Origin: Klebsiella pneumoniae
GTDB taxonomy: Bacteria > Pseudomonadota > Gammaproteobacteria > Pseudomonadales > Azotimanducaceae
Assembly (NCBI GenBank): GCA_945878745.1
Contig: CAMDVY010000012.1
Span: 1 to 18,079, forward strand
Direction of reading: 5' to 3'
DNA length: 18,079 nt
Part shown: one piece after another, positions 1 to 7,513 of the stretch
Position numbering within the stretch: position 1 is the stretch's first letter
How the letters are laid out: the number at the start of each line of letters is the position of its first letter
Made by a program: the position numbers and the translations under genes
The notes under the pieces: generated by a model
Seen by the model: the letters and a program-made list of their open reading frames with translations, nothing else
Databases searched by the model: none
Told to the model about the DNA's origin: nothing

Positions 1-45
1 CGCTTCAAGACCCGGCCAGAGGGCAAGGCTGACTTCTATCTCTGA
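1..45 (+). CDS. lpxL: C-terminal end of a probable lipid A acyltransferase (LpxL/HtrB family), partial
   Basis: Reading frame 1 is open from the window edge and ends in TGA at 43-45, giving the tail RFKTRPEGKADFYL. From memory this matches the conserved C-terminus of LpxL/HtrB late acyltransferases, where a WLHRRFKTRPEG-type motif ends the protein. These inner-membrane enzymes transfer a secondary acyl chain (laurate in E. coli) from acyl-ACP to Kdo2-lipid IVA. Only 14 residues are visible, so the call rests on this motif and on the LPS genes next door. The gene converges on the glycosyltransferase that ends at 75, leaving 29 bp between the stop codons, with no clear hairpin-plus-T-run terminator. 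A different acyltransferase paralogue (LpxM-like) is the main alternative. Confidence 0.65.
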   Translation, partial: RFKTRPEGKADFYL

Positions 46-74
46 CCTCTATCTGTGAAGAGCGCCGCGGCCGA

Positions 75-1124
75 TCACTTCCCGACCAGAAAAGCAGATA
101 ACGAGCGAGCCAGTGCGGTGACGGAGAAATGCGCCTGAGCACGCTCACCCGCCAGACGGGCATAGGCGTCGGCATCACCTCGAGCGCTGTTGAATCGCTG
201 CAAAGCTTCACTCATGGATTCCACAGTGGGTGATTCGTAGTAGCAGCCCAGATCCCCCAGCACATCCATCGGACCTGCCGCTCGCTGACAGATCATCGGC
301 ACGCCTGCCACCAATGCCTCCAGCGCGACCATCCCGAATGCTTCAACGGCACCACTCGACAGGAGCAGCACATCGAAGGCGCGAAGGTATCGTCTGGCAT
401 CAGCAACAAAACCGCAGAACACGACACCAGATTCACCTTGGTCCAGGCTCTCACGCAGCGGGCCATCACCGACAAACACCAGTTGAGCATCGGGCAAGGC
501 AGCGCGCCGAAACGCAGCCAGCGCCAGCTCCGGTTGTTTTTTTTCATGCAGTCTGCCAACCACGCCGATGGTGAGCGCGGATGGACAAAGACCGAGCCTG
601 GAACGAGCCGCATCCCGGCTCTCCATGGTTGACCGCACCGCATCCACATCGATCGCATTGGCGATGGTCGCGACGTCGCGCGCGTAGGGACTCAGGCCAC
701 GTGTCACTTCCGGAGAAACGCCGGCAAACGTCGTCCTGCGTGCCAGTCGCGCGGACCATCGACGGGTCAGCCGATCGAAAAACCGAAACTCATGCGCCAC
801 CACCAGCGTGTGCGCGACCCGCACTTTGCTCTTGACCAGTAACCGCCAGGACCGATATCGATGACAGATCGCGAGGGGAAAGCCGGTCGCGCCGGTGTCT
901 GCGAGCTTGTCACGCAAACGCTTGGCAATCTGCGCCGTGCGCGAGAGGTCCGTCACATCGAGATAGATCGCTCCCGGCACCGGGCTACCTTTCGCTGGGC
1001 CAACAAAAATGGTTGTGGTCGCAAAGCCCAGCGTTTGCAGGGCTTGTGCGTACACCGTACACAGATCAGCAAATGGCGGGACGTCATGCGGACAGATCTG
1101 CAGGACCCGGCCGCTTTCACGCAT
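75..1124 (-). CDS. GT4-family glycosyltransferase, probably LPS outer core
   Basis: This 349-residue protein is a GT-B fold, GT4-type glycosyltransferase that would transfer a sugar from a nucleotide-sugar donor at the cytoplasmic face of the inner membrane. The donor-binding half begins around residue 183 (GVVGRLHEKKQPELAL, 187-202), continues with LVFVGDGPLR (215-224), and carries the EX7E motif at E261-E269 in EAFGMVALEA. The N-terminal acceptor half is poorly conserved, so donor and acceptor cannot be read from sequence. The ATG lies inside the end of the carbamoyltransferase gene (8-bp overlap, ATGCGTGA), which indicates translational coupling and a shared mRNA. It is the last gene of the minus-strand LPS block. 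The P. aeruginosa core locus, as I remember it, also has a glycosyltransferase after the carbamoyltransferase, which makes a core sugar the likeliest product. Family is secure; specificity is inferred. Confidence 0.9.
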   Translation of the reverse strand: MRESGRVLQICPHDVPPFADLCTVYAQALQTLGFATTTIFVGPAKGSPVPGAIYLDVTDLSRTAQIAKRLRDKLADTGATGFPLAICHRYRSWRLLVKSKVRVAHTLVVAHEFRFFDRLTRRWSARLARRTTFAGVSPEVTRGLSPYARDVATIANAIDVDAVRSTMESRDAARSRLGLCPSALTIGVVGRLHEKKQPELALAAFRRAALPDAQLVFVGDGPLRESLDQGESGVVFCGFVADARRYLRAFDVLLLSSGAVEAFGMVALEALVAGVPMICQRAAGPMDVLGDLGCYYESPTVESMSEALQRFNSARGDADAYARLAGERAQAHFSVTALARSLSAFLVGK

Positions 1125-2847
1125 CGACTTTGGTCACCAGATAGTCGCCAAGCACGAGATACTCCAGATCGCAGCCAATGAACATGTTCAGTGCGTCTGC
1201 CGGTGAACACACCATCGGCTCACCTCGGCGGTTGAGGGACGTGTTGAGAACAACCGCATTACCCGTGCGCCGCTCAAGGGCTTCAAGCAATGCGTAGTAA
1301 CGAGGATTGGTATCACGTTCGACGATTTGCACCCGCGCGGTGCCATCGGCATGAACTACTTCCGGAATCCGGTCCTTCCATTCGGGTGCCACATCGAACG
1401 TGATGGTCATGTACGGCGCAGGATGTTCGGTCTGAATGATCGAACTCGCCACACGATCCAGAACACTGGGACAAAACGGACGCCAGCGTTCGCGAAACTT
1501 GATCTGCTCATTGATGCGATCGGCGATCCCGGGCGCCGAAGGGCTACCCAGAATGGAGCGGTTACCCAGCGCGCGTGGCCCGAACTCCATCCGTCCCTGG
1601 AACCACGCAACCGGATTGCCTGCGGCCAACAAATCAGCGGTTGTGTCGACAATCTTGTCGTCACGCACGCATTGGACTCGCGAACCTGTCGCCTTGACCG
1701 CCGTGAGTATCTGATCATCATCGAATGACGGACCAAGGTAAGCATGTCGCATTCGTGGCGGACACTCACCGGCCTGCGCAGCAACCAGGGTCGCGGCACC
1801 GAGCGCCGTACCAGAATCACCGGAAGCGGGTTGAACAAACAATTCCCGCACATGTGGCAAGGCAACGATGCGCTGATTGAGCTTGACGTTGAGTGCACCA
1901 CCACCGGCAAACGCTAGCAATCCTGTATCCCGCAGAATATCGCCCAGGTAGCGTTCAAGCAGCGTGAGGCATCGCTCTTCGAACAGTTTTTGCATGGCGG
2001 CGGCGTAATGAATGTAAGGTTCATCCGCGGCGTCCCCATGGCGTCGTGGGCCGAGCCAGTCAACCAGTGCCTGACTGAAATAGAAGCCCGATCCATTTTC
2101 CTTGTAACGCCTGAGCCCAACGGTGTTGATCAGGCGCGTATCGGCTTCGAAACCATCGGCGGTAAGCGGCAGAATCCGGCTGAGGTCGTAACGATCGGGA
2201 TCTCCAAATGGTGCCATCCCCATGACTTTGTATTCACCATCGAGCATCTCGAAACCGAGATATTCCGTGATCGCACCATACGCACCTGCGAGGGAATCCG
2301 GGTCGTAGAATTCCTTGATGCGATGGATTCGGCCCTTTTCTCCATAGCCAAAAAACGTCGTCGCATATTCACCTTTCCCGTCTACGCCAAGAATCGCGGT
2401 CCGCTCCGTAAAGCCGGACAGGTGATAGGCACTCGAAGCATGCGAAAGGTGATGTTCAACGGGAACGAACCTGGTGCGAGCCCAGTCAATGCCGAGCGTC
2501 CGACCGGCTTCAAGAACATGATTACGATTGCGTCGAAAACGTCTATTGCCGTTGAAGATTGCATCGAGTGCGCGATCTGGCGCGTACCAATGCCGCTTGG
2601 CGTAGTGCCAGCGTGCTCTCGAGAACAATGAAATCGGCGCATACGGGAAGGCAACCACATCCACGTCGCCTGGATTGATGCCCGCATGTTGCAGACAGAA
2701 GCGCGCCGCTTCGATGGGCATCTTGCCTTTGGCGTGTTTGTCACGAATGAATCGCTCTTCTTCTGCCGCCGCAACGATCTCGCCATCGGCTACCAACGCC
2801 GCTGAGGCATCATGACCGAGGGCTCCTGACAGGCCGAGAATGATCAA
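1117..2847 (-). CDS. NodU/CmcH-family O-carbamoyltransferase, probably acting on core LPS
   Basis: This 576-residue, full-length member of the carbamoyltransferase family uses carbamoyl phosphate and ATP to place a carbamoyl group on a sugar hydroxyl, via a carbamoyl-adenylate. The N-terminal Kae1-like half shows GHDASAAL (11-18), the metal-binding HxxxH in EHHLSHASSAY (H132, H136), GVDGKGEY (154-161), YKVMGMAPFG, and later AGGGALNVKLNQ and GDSGTALGAA. The C-terminal half, from about residue 400, shows the YrdC-like motif FQGRMEFGPRALGNRSIL near 412-430. The start is TTG at 2847; it is the only start that places IILGLSG at the family's normal N-terminus, although the ribosome binding site is weak. 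The gene is separated by 60 bp from the kinase gene and overlaps the next glycosyltransferase by 8 bp. In Pseudomonas an inner-core heptose is carbamoylated, so a core heptose is a sensible but unproven acceptor. Confidence 0.93.
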   Translation of the reverse strand: MIILGLSGALGHDASAALVADGEIVAAAEEERFIRDKHAKGKMPIEAARFCLQHAGINPGDVDVVAFPYAPISLFSRARWHYAKRHWYAPDRALDAIFNGNRRFRRNRNHVLEAGRTLGIDWARTRFVPVEHHLSHASSAYHLSGFTERTAILGVDGKGEYATTFFGYGEKGRIHRIKEFYDPDSLAGAYGAITEYLGFEMLDGEYKVMGMAPFGDPDRYDLSRILPLTADGFEADTRLINTVGLRRYKENGSGFYFSQALVDWLGPRRHGDAADEPYIHYAAAMQKLFEERCLTLLERYLGDILRDTGLLAFAGGGALNVKLNQRIVALPHVRELFVQPASGDSGTALGAATLVAAQAGECPPRMRHAYLGPSFDDDQILTAVKATGSRVQCVRDDKIVDTTADLLAAGNPVAWFQGRMEFGPRALGNRSILGSPSAPGIADRINEQIKFRERWRPFCPSVLDRVASSIIQTEHPAPYMTITFDVAPEWKDRIPEVVHADGTARVQIVERDTNPRYYALLEALERRTGNAVVLNTSLNRRGEPMVCSPADALNMFIGCDLEYLVLGDYLVTKVDA

Positions 2848-2876
2848 GACGAACTCATGCGCGATGGGGTGCGCGC

Positions 2877-2904
2877 ACTATAGCGGGCGTGCAGCCATCG
2901 GCAA
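2877..2904 (-). promoter_or_regulatory. Candidate sigma-70 promoter for the carbamoyltransferase-glycosyltransferase pair
   Basis: On the minus strand, TTGCCG (2904-2899) and TATAGT (2882-2877) are separated by 16 bp. They match the -35 and -10 consensus at 4 of 6 and 5 of 6 positions. The site lies in the 60-bp gap after the kinase stop codon and would start a transcript about 20-25 bases before the TTG start at 2847. A 10-bp palindrome (GTGCGCGCAC, 2869-2878) overlaps the -10 edge and the expected start site. This is a match by eye only. Confidence 0.4.
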
Positions 2905-2907
2905 CCT

Positions 2908-4275
2908 TCAGGGTGTATCTACCCGAATTCCGGCAGCGACCAGCGCATCACGAACGGCACCATGGACCTTTGATCCTGGCGGCCAATTGGCGAGCAGTCG
3001 CGCTACATCGTCGGCCTGTGTCCCAACATCGACTGCATCGACATCGATGACATGCAGGCGACCTTCATGCAGCAGGAAGTTGGTGGACTTGAAATCGCCA
3101 TGCGACAGCCGGGCCAGCCGGAACCAGTCAACGATGTCGCACAGTTCCTTCAGGGTGAATCGGTCGATGACGTCGTTGCTAGTCAGTGTCGCAAGATCAC
3201 GACCACCGAGGTGCTCCATCAATACATAGGCGGGTCCCGGCCACCATCGAGGGCCGGTTTCAACCAGGCCCAGCGGTTTTGCTGTGGGTATGCCCAGGAA
3301 CGCCAGTCGAAGACCATTGAGCCATGCATCCTTGCCACGCCGTTTGAATATGCGTCGCAACCGGTGTTGCGTACCGGTGATGTTGTAGCGCTTGGCAACC
3401 AGTTCGACGCCACTGATGACCAGCCGGACCACCGTCGCACTGTTGCCACGCTTGAGCGCACTGCCTTCGGCGCGAAACCAGTGCTCCGGATCGGCAGCAA
3501 ACTGATCAAACAGCACCGCCGCCTCTCGACGCGCCACCGTCCGTGATGACGCCATTCGGCCCGTCACAAAGTTGGTACAGTCACGCATGGCTTTTGCCAG
3601 GTAATGCCGCATGCGGCGATGCATGGCCTTGCGTAACAGCTCGCCCAGTCGCGCCGTGAGGTGTGGCCCTGGTTCTGTGTGCCGCTCCAGCAAGTAGGCC
3701 GCCAGACTTGCAGCGACATCAGGACGCGCACTCACTGGAAACTGCGCCAGCAGAATTGCCAGTTCCGGCAACCCGCCTTCAATAGAGGTCACCCGCGGCA
3801 CGATGGCATCACCATCAATGCAGTGGATATCGCCCCGCGCATCACGCAGGAAATTGCCGACATGCAGATCGGTGTGCGAATAACCCGCATGATGCAGACG
3901 ACCAAGCAAACCAGCCAGTTGCTCACTGTCCGCTGCATCGGCATGGCGCGTGCCTGAGAGCCGGGCAAACAGCAACCAGGGTGCAACGCCTGCCTTTTCG
4001 GTCACGACGGGAGTCGTGCGCACACCGGCAGCTTGAAAGGCCTGCTGCCCGCGACGGGCGCGCTGCCAGTCTCGCTTCGCTCTGCCGCCCATGAAGAACT
4101 TGAGCACGCCATCGCCTCTGACTGCGTCGGATACTCCTGCAGTCAGGCGGCGACCCGGTAGATGACGAAGAATTTCAACAACGGTGAATGAGCCATCGTC
4201 CAGCACCAGATTGAACGGAGCCTGCAAGTCATGCGTCGACGCTTGCAGTTCACCCAACGTCAAAGACCGCGTCAT
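2908..4275 (-). CDS. Tandem two-domain WaaP-like sugar kinase (LPS core heptose kinase fusion)
   Basis: This 455-residue protein contains two kinase-like domains in a row, each resembling the WaaP/RfaP-KdkA family of small LPS kinases (E. coli WaaP is about 265 residues). Domain 1 (about 20-200) has a candidate ATP-binding lysine K59 (GVLKFF), the catalytic loop HTDLHVGNFL (H134, D136, N141) and the metal-binding D154 in CIDGDAI. Domain 2 (about 265-450) has K295 (LVAKRYN), HGDFKSTNFL (H392, D394, N399) and D411 in VIDVDAV. Both sets of key residues are present, so both halves could be active. The predicted job is phosphorylation of inner-core heptoses with ATP at the cytoplasmic face of the inner membrane. 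The ATG overlaps the waaG stop by 4 bp. A lipopolysaccharide Kdo kinase or a protein kinase is a less likely alternative given the neighbours. Which sugar each half would modify is unknown. Confidence 0.85.
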   Translation of the reverse strand: MTRSLTLGELQASTHDLQAPFNLVLDDGSFTVVEILRHLPGRRLTAGVSDAVRGDGVLKFFMGGRAKRDWQRARRGQQAFQAAGVRTTPVVTEKAGVAPWLLFARLSGTRHADAADSEQLAGLLGRLHHAGYSHTDLHVGNFLRDARGDIHCIDGDAIVPRVTSIEGGLPELAILLAQFPVSARPDVAASLAAYLLERHTEPGPHLTARLGELLRKAMHRRMRHYLAKAMRDCTNFVTGRMASSRTVARREAAVLFDQFAADPEHWFRAEGSALKRGNSATVVRLVISGVELVAKRYNITGTQHRLRRIFKRRGKDAWLNGLRLAFLGIPTAKPLGLVETGPRWWPGPAYVLMEHLGGRDLATLTSNDVIDRFTLKELCDIVDWFRLARLSHGDFKSTNFLLHEGRLHVIDVDAVDVGTQADDVARLLANWPPGSKVHGAVRDALVAAGIRVDTP

Positions 4276-5465
4276 GCCTCGCCCACGCCGTTGACCTGGC
4301 CGGACTTGTCCGACGCAGTCATGTGTTGCCTGTTCTGTTCGGCAAACCGTTCGAACAGTTGCACCGCGACAGTCACCATCTGGTAGATCGACTCATCATC
4401 ACCCAGCGCGAGCCCTGCCTGACTCCATTGCGCACGCTTGTCACCGTCGATGACCGCGGACAGATCACGCACGAATCTGGCCTGCTCAAATGGCATGGGC
4501 GTCACAACCCCGGCACCGGCTGCGCTGACAAAATGGGCGTACCCGCAGTTTTCAGTGGTCAGCACCGGCAATCCGGCAATCATTGCTTCGAGTATCACCA
4601 TACCTGCCGCTTCATCATACGCAGGCAGTACCAGGGCATCTCCGGCGAGCAGCAGATCTGGAACGTCGGCGCGCCCCTCCGGGAAGAACTGCACGAGTTC
4701 TTCCACGCCCAGACGATTCGCCAGGCGTCGAAACGGTTCGGCATTGTCCTTGCCAACGACCAGGAGGCGGGTCCGGTGACAGGTCGCGGCTGGCAGCGAC
4801 TTGAGGGCGCGCAATACGCGATCAAGTCCTTTCTTGATGAATCCGCTGCCGATGAAGAGCAACAACACCGTGTCGTCACTCAGTTCCAGTTCCAGCCGTT
4901 TGGCATCGCGTCTGCGTTTCCTTTCACCCGCATCGGACGGCGCTTTTCGATCACGCTCGATACCTGGTGGCAGCCGATGAAACCGATCCGCGGGTGTGCC
5001 GTAGTAACGGCGAAACGAAGGGGTGTGAAGATCGGAAATGGTGAGAATCTGGGTGCCTGCGTCCGGCGCAAAAACAGCCTTCTCTGCTGCTCGAAAACTG
5101 CGATAGCGTGGTGTCAGTCGATACAGCACACCGCGTTGATTCATGGCTTTGTCTTCGAAACACGAATCGGCGGCGTAGTACACGTCGATCCCGGGCATCT
5201 TGTTCATGCCAATCATCAGATCGACCGGCTCCCGGGACAAGTCATTGGCCACCCAATCGGCGAATCGTTCGTACAGGCGATGATTGGATAACGCCTTGAC
5301 GGGTGCCTTGCGCACATCGACGCCGTCGGGAACAGGGCCATTCCAGCGAATCACGTAGATACGGACCTGGTGCCCCGCATTCAGGCAACCTTGGACCAGC
5401 TTCATGAGGTCGCGTTGCACACCACCAAATGGAAAGTACTTGAAAATGGCGAATCCGAGAATCAT
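4272..5465 (-). CDS. waaG: LPS core glucosyltransferase I, WaaG-like (GT4)
   Basis: This 397-residue GT4 enzyme resembles WaaG/RfaG, which adds the first outer-core hexose (glucose in E. coli, a galactosamine in Pseudomonas) to heptose II at the cytoplasmic membrane face. WaaG-like features are the N-terminus FAIFKYFPFGGVQRDLMKL (6-24), the GMNKMPGIDVYYAADSCF region (86-103), GSGFIKKGLDR (206-216) and the EX7E motif E285-E293 in DEAAGMVILEA. The protein is slightly longer than E. coli WaaG (about 374). The ATG overlaps the waaC stop by 4 bp and the stop overlaps the kinase start by 4 bp, so this stretch is tightly coupled. The sugar donor cannot be told from sequence. Confidence 0.93.
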   Translation of the reverse strand: MILGFAIFKYFPFGGVQRDLMKLVQGCLNAGHQVRIYVIRWNGPVPDGVDVRKAPVKALSNHRLYERFADWVANDLSREPVDLMIGMNKMPGIDVYYAADSCFEDKAMNQRGVLYRLTPRYRSFRAAEKAVFAPDAGTQILTISDLHTPSFRRYYGTPADRFHRLPPGIERDRKAPSDAGERKRRRDAKRLELELSDDTVLLLFIGSGFIKKGLDRVLRALKSLPAATCHRTRLLVVGKDNAEPFRRLANRLGVEELVQFFPEGRADVPDLLLAGDALVLPAYDEAAGMVILEAMIAGLPVLTTENCGYAHFVSAAGAGVVTPMPFEQARFVRDLSAVIDGDKRAQWSQAGLALGDDESIYQMVTVAVQLFERFAEQNRQHMTASDKSGQVNGVGEA

Positions 5466-6484
5466 GACGCTTGTGCCAACTGCCGTTTGGCTGCCTGCCA
5501 GATTTGCCCGGGTGCCAGTGATCCATAACAGGGTGGCATCACATCGTGCGTGGTCCTGTCAGCCGCAAATTTACACGTTGGACTTCGACATGGGGCGCAC
5601 GGAAACGTAGCAGAGAGACTAACCGCGTGGTGACCGCGTACACCAGTCAACACCGGATCAGTGCTCCCATACAGCGCGACGGTCGGAATATCGAGCGCCG
5701 CCGCCAGATGTGTCAGACCGGAATCCACACCTATCACCAGCGAGACCCCCGCCATCGCTTCCGACAAGCCTGCCAGTGAACGCTGTGGCCAGACCGTGGC
5801 ACCGACGCTGGCAAGATGATCAGCACGCTGTCGCTCTGCGTCATTCCCCCAGGTCAACACGACATTGAAGCCATCCGCCTTAGCCAGGGTAACCAGCTCC
5901 TGCCACAGCGAATCGGGATAGTGCTTGGATGACCACGTCGTGCCATGCAATATCAGGCACGTTCTGGCGACATCACTGTCTGTCCTGGCGTGACGCCTGC
6001 CAAGACCATAGGTAAACCCTTGGGGTTGAACGTAACCAAATACCTGCGCGAACAATCGTCTCTGCCGATCGATAGCATGCAACGCCTTCGGGACGTGCAC
6101 CGCCTTGTCGACGAACAGCGACGCAAAACGCTCGCGCGCCGAATCTGCTGCAAACCCGGCGCGCACCTCGCCATTGATCATGCGGCTGACCGCCCAGCTT
6201 TTCGCCAGACCTTGGGAGTCCAGGATCACGTCGTAGTGCTCATCCTTCAACCGACTCCGAAAACTCCGCATTTCGCTTCGACTGGTGCGCAAGTTCCGTC
6301 GCCACCGTCGCCAGGCAATCGGGATGACGTTACGCACGGCTGGATGCAGCGCGGCGATCGGCGCAAAGCTTTCTTCAACCACCCAGTCAAAGGTCACACC
6401 GGCCAGCGCGGCATCGGTAATGGCCGGCAACGTGTGTACGACATCACCCAGTGAAGACATCTTGATGAGCAGCGCCGTGATCAC
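5462..6484 (-). CDS. waaC: ADP-heptose:LPS heptosyltransferase I (WaaC)
   Basis: WaaC transfers L-glycero-D-manno-heptose from ADP-heptose to Kdo2-lipid A, the first heptose of the inner core. I chose GTG at 6484 rather than the longer ATG frame from 6562. It gives VITALLIKMSSLGDVVHTLP, which aligns directly with the E. coli WaaC N-terminus, and it forms a GTGA overlap with the waaF stop; the extra 26 upstream codons would lie inside waaF. The 340-residue GT9 protein carries the catalytic-loop aspartate D14 (SLGDVVHTLPA), FDWVVEESF (32-40), the donor-site motif GVDSGLTHLAAAL (252-264) and LYGSTDP (271-277). Four cysteines (296, 299, 304, 319) lie near the C-terminus. Confidence 0.96.
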   Translation of the reverse strand: MITALLIKMSSLGDVVHTLPAITDAALAGVTFDWVVEESFAPIAALHPAVRNVIPIAWRRWRRNLRTSRSEMRSFRSRLKDEHYDVILDSQGLAKSWAVSRMINGEVRAGFAADSARERFASLFVDKAVHVPKALHAIDRQRRLFAQVFGYVQPQGFTYGLGRRHARTDSDVARTCLILHGTTWSSKHYPDSLWQELVTLAKADGFNVVLTWGNDAERQRADHLASVGATVWPQRSLAGLSEAMAGVSLVIGVDSGLTHLAAALDIPTVALYGSTDPVLTGVRGHHAVSLSATFPCAPCRSPTCKFAADRTTHDVMPPCYGSLAPGQIWQAAKRQLAQAS

Positions 6485-7470
6485 AAGAGCTCGATCACTT
6501 GTGCGGGTGCGAGTTTGCGCAGGCAATCCAGATGACCCAGCGGACACTCTCGCTGAAAACACGGGCTACAGGGCAGACCAAGCCGCAGGATGGTCGCACG
6601 CTCGGACATCGGTGGCGTAAAGTCTGGTGAGGTCGAGCCATACAGGGCAATCACCGGAACATCGAGTGCCGCGGCGACATGCATCAAGCCCGAGTCATTG
6701 CAGACCACGCGACGCGCCAGTGACATCAGATCAATCGCGTTCTCAAGTGTCGTCTGGCCTGCCAACTGATGTACGCCGTGTACCTGTGAAGCGATGAACT
6801 CTCCAACAGGTACATCCTTCGGTGAACCGAGGAGCCAAACCTGACCGCCGGTGTCCATGACATGTCGCGCGACCTCGACGTAGTGTTGCTCTGGCCAGCG
6901 TTTGGAAGGGCCGAATTCCGCGCCGGGACACAGTACCGTCACCGGCTGGTCCAGTCTCAAGCCAAATCGTCGAGCCAGACTGCCGGCCTGATCGGCATCG
7001 GCTCGCAGACGAGGTCTGGGGAGGGGTGAAGGCAACGGCTCGTCAGGCGCGCGCGCCAGTGCGATGAACCGCTCGACCTGCAACGCGTGTGATGTCTTGT
7101 CAAGACGTCGGTGGTCGTTCAACAGCCCGTACCGACTTTCTCCCAGCCAACCGGTTCGCTTCGGAATGCCGGCGAGCCAGGAAACCCATGCCGACTTGAA
7201 GCTGTTGGGCAACACGATCGACTGATCAAAGGCGAGCGCCTGCATCGCTCGCCCGGCAGCCCACCGTTTGCGTGCACCAAATTCACCATGGTCAACACCA
7301 AGGACGTGCACGCGGGTCACTCCGGTCATTCGGGTGCCGAGCACAGCTGTCGACTTCGGCGCGAGCATGTGGACCTCGCACCCGGGATGGTCGGCTTGAA
7401 GAAGCTGCACCAGGGAATGCGCCATGACCATATCACCGACCCATGCCGGTGCGACGATCAGCACGCGCAT
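6481..7470 (-). CDS. waaF: ADP-heptose:LPS heptosyltransferase II (WaaF)
   Basis: WaaF adds the second inner-core heptose to heptose I. The ATG at 7470 gives MRVLIVAPAWVGDMVMAHSL, matching the family N-terminus including D13. The frame remains open for 217 codons further upstream, but that part runs in a different frame through ilvE and is not coding. The 329-residue GT9 protein shows VLPNSFKSAW, RTGWLGESRYGLLNDHR, CPGAEFGPSKRWP, NDSGLMHVAAALDVP and LYGSTSPDFTPP, all WaaF hallmarks. The C-terminus has a cysteine cluster, CSPCFQRECPLGHLDC. There are 43 bp between the ilvE stop and this start, with only a weak ribosome binding site, so it probably shares the upstream transcript. Confidence 0.97.
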   Translation of the reverse strand: MRVLIVAPAWVGDMVMAHSLVQLLQADHPGCEVHMLAPKSTAVLGTRMTGVTRVHVLGVDHGEFGARKRWAAGRAMQALAFDQSIVLPNSFKSAWVSWLAGIPKRTGWLGESRYGLLNDHRRLDKTSHALQVERFIALARAPDEPLPSPLPRPRLRADADQAGSLARRFGLRLDQPVTVLCPGAEFGPSKRWPEQHYVEVARHVMDTGGQVWLLGSPKDVPVGEFIASQVHGVHQLAGQTTLENAIDLMSLARRVVCNDSGLMHVAAALDVPVIALYGSTSPDFTPPMSERATILRLGLPCSPCFQRECPLGHLDCLRKLAPAQVIELL

Positions 7471-7513
7471 CGGCGAGTCCAGACGTGGCGATCCCTGACC
7501 ACGCATGTGTCGA

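Noticed and set aside
64..71. GCCGCGGC palindrome in the convergent gap as a bidirectional terminator
   Set aside because: It is 8 bp, has no loop and no T-run on either strand; chance is likely in GC-rich DNA.
1990..2631. A 213-codon plus-strand open frame opposite the carbamoyltransferase
   Set aside because: It is a shadow of conserved carbamoyltransferase codons with no motif of its own.
4323..5291. A 322-codon plus-strand open frame opposite waaG
   Set aside because: It is antisense to a gene with full GT4 motifs and has no recognisable domain.
6485..6562. A 26-codon N-terminal extension of waaC starting at ATG 6562
   Set aside because: It lies inside the waaF coding region, and the family N-terminus begins at GTG 6484 in a GTGA overlap.
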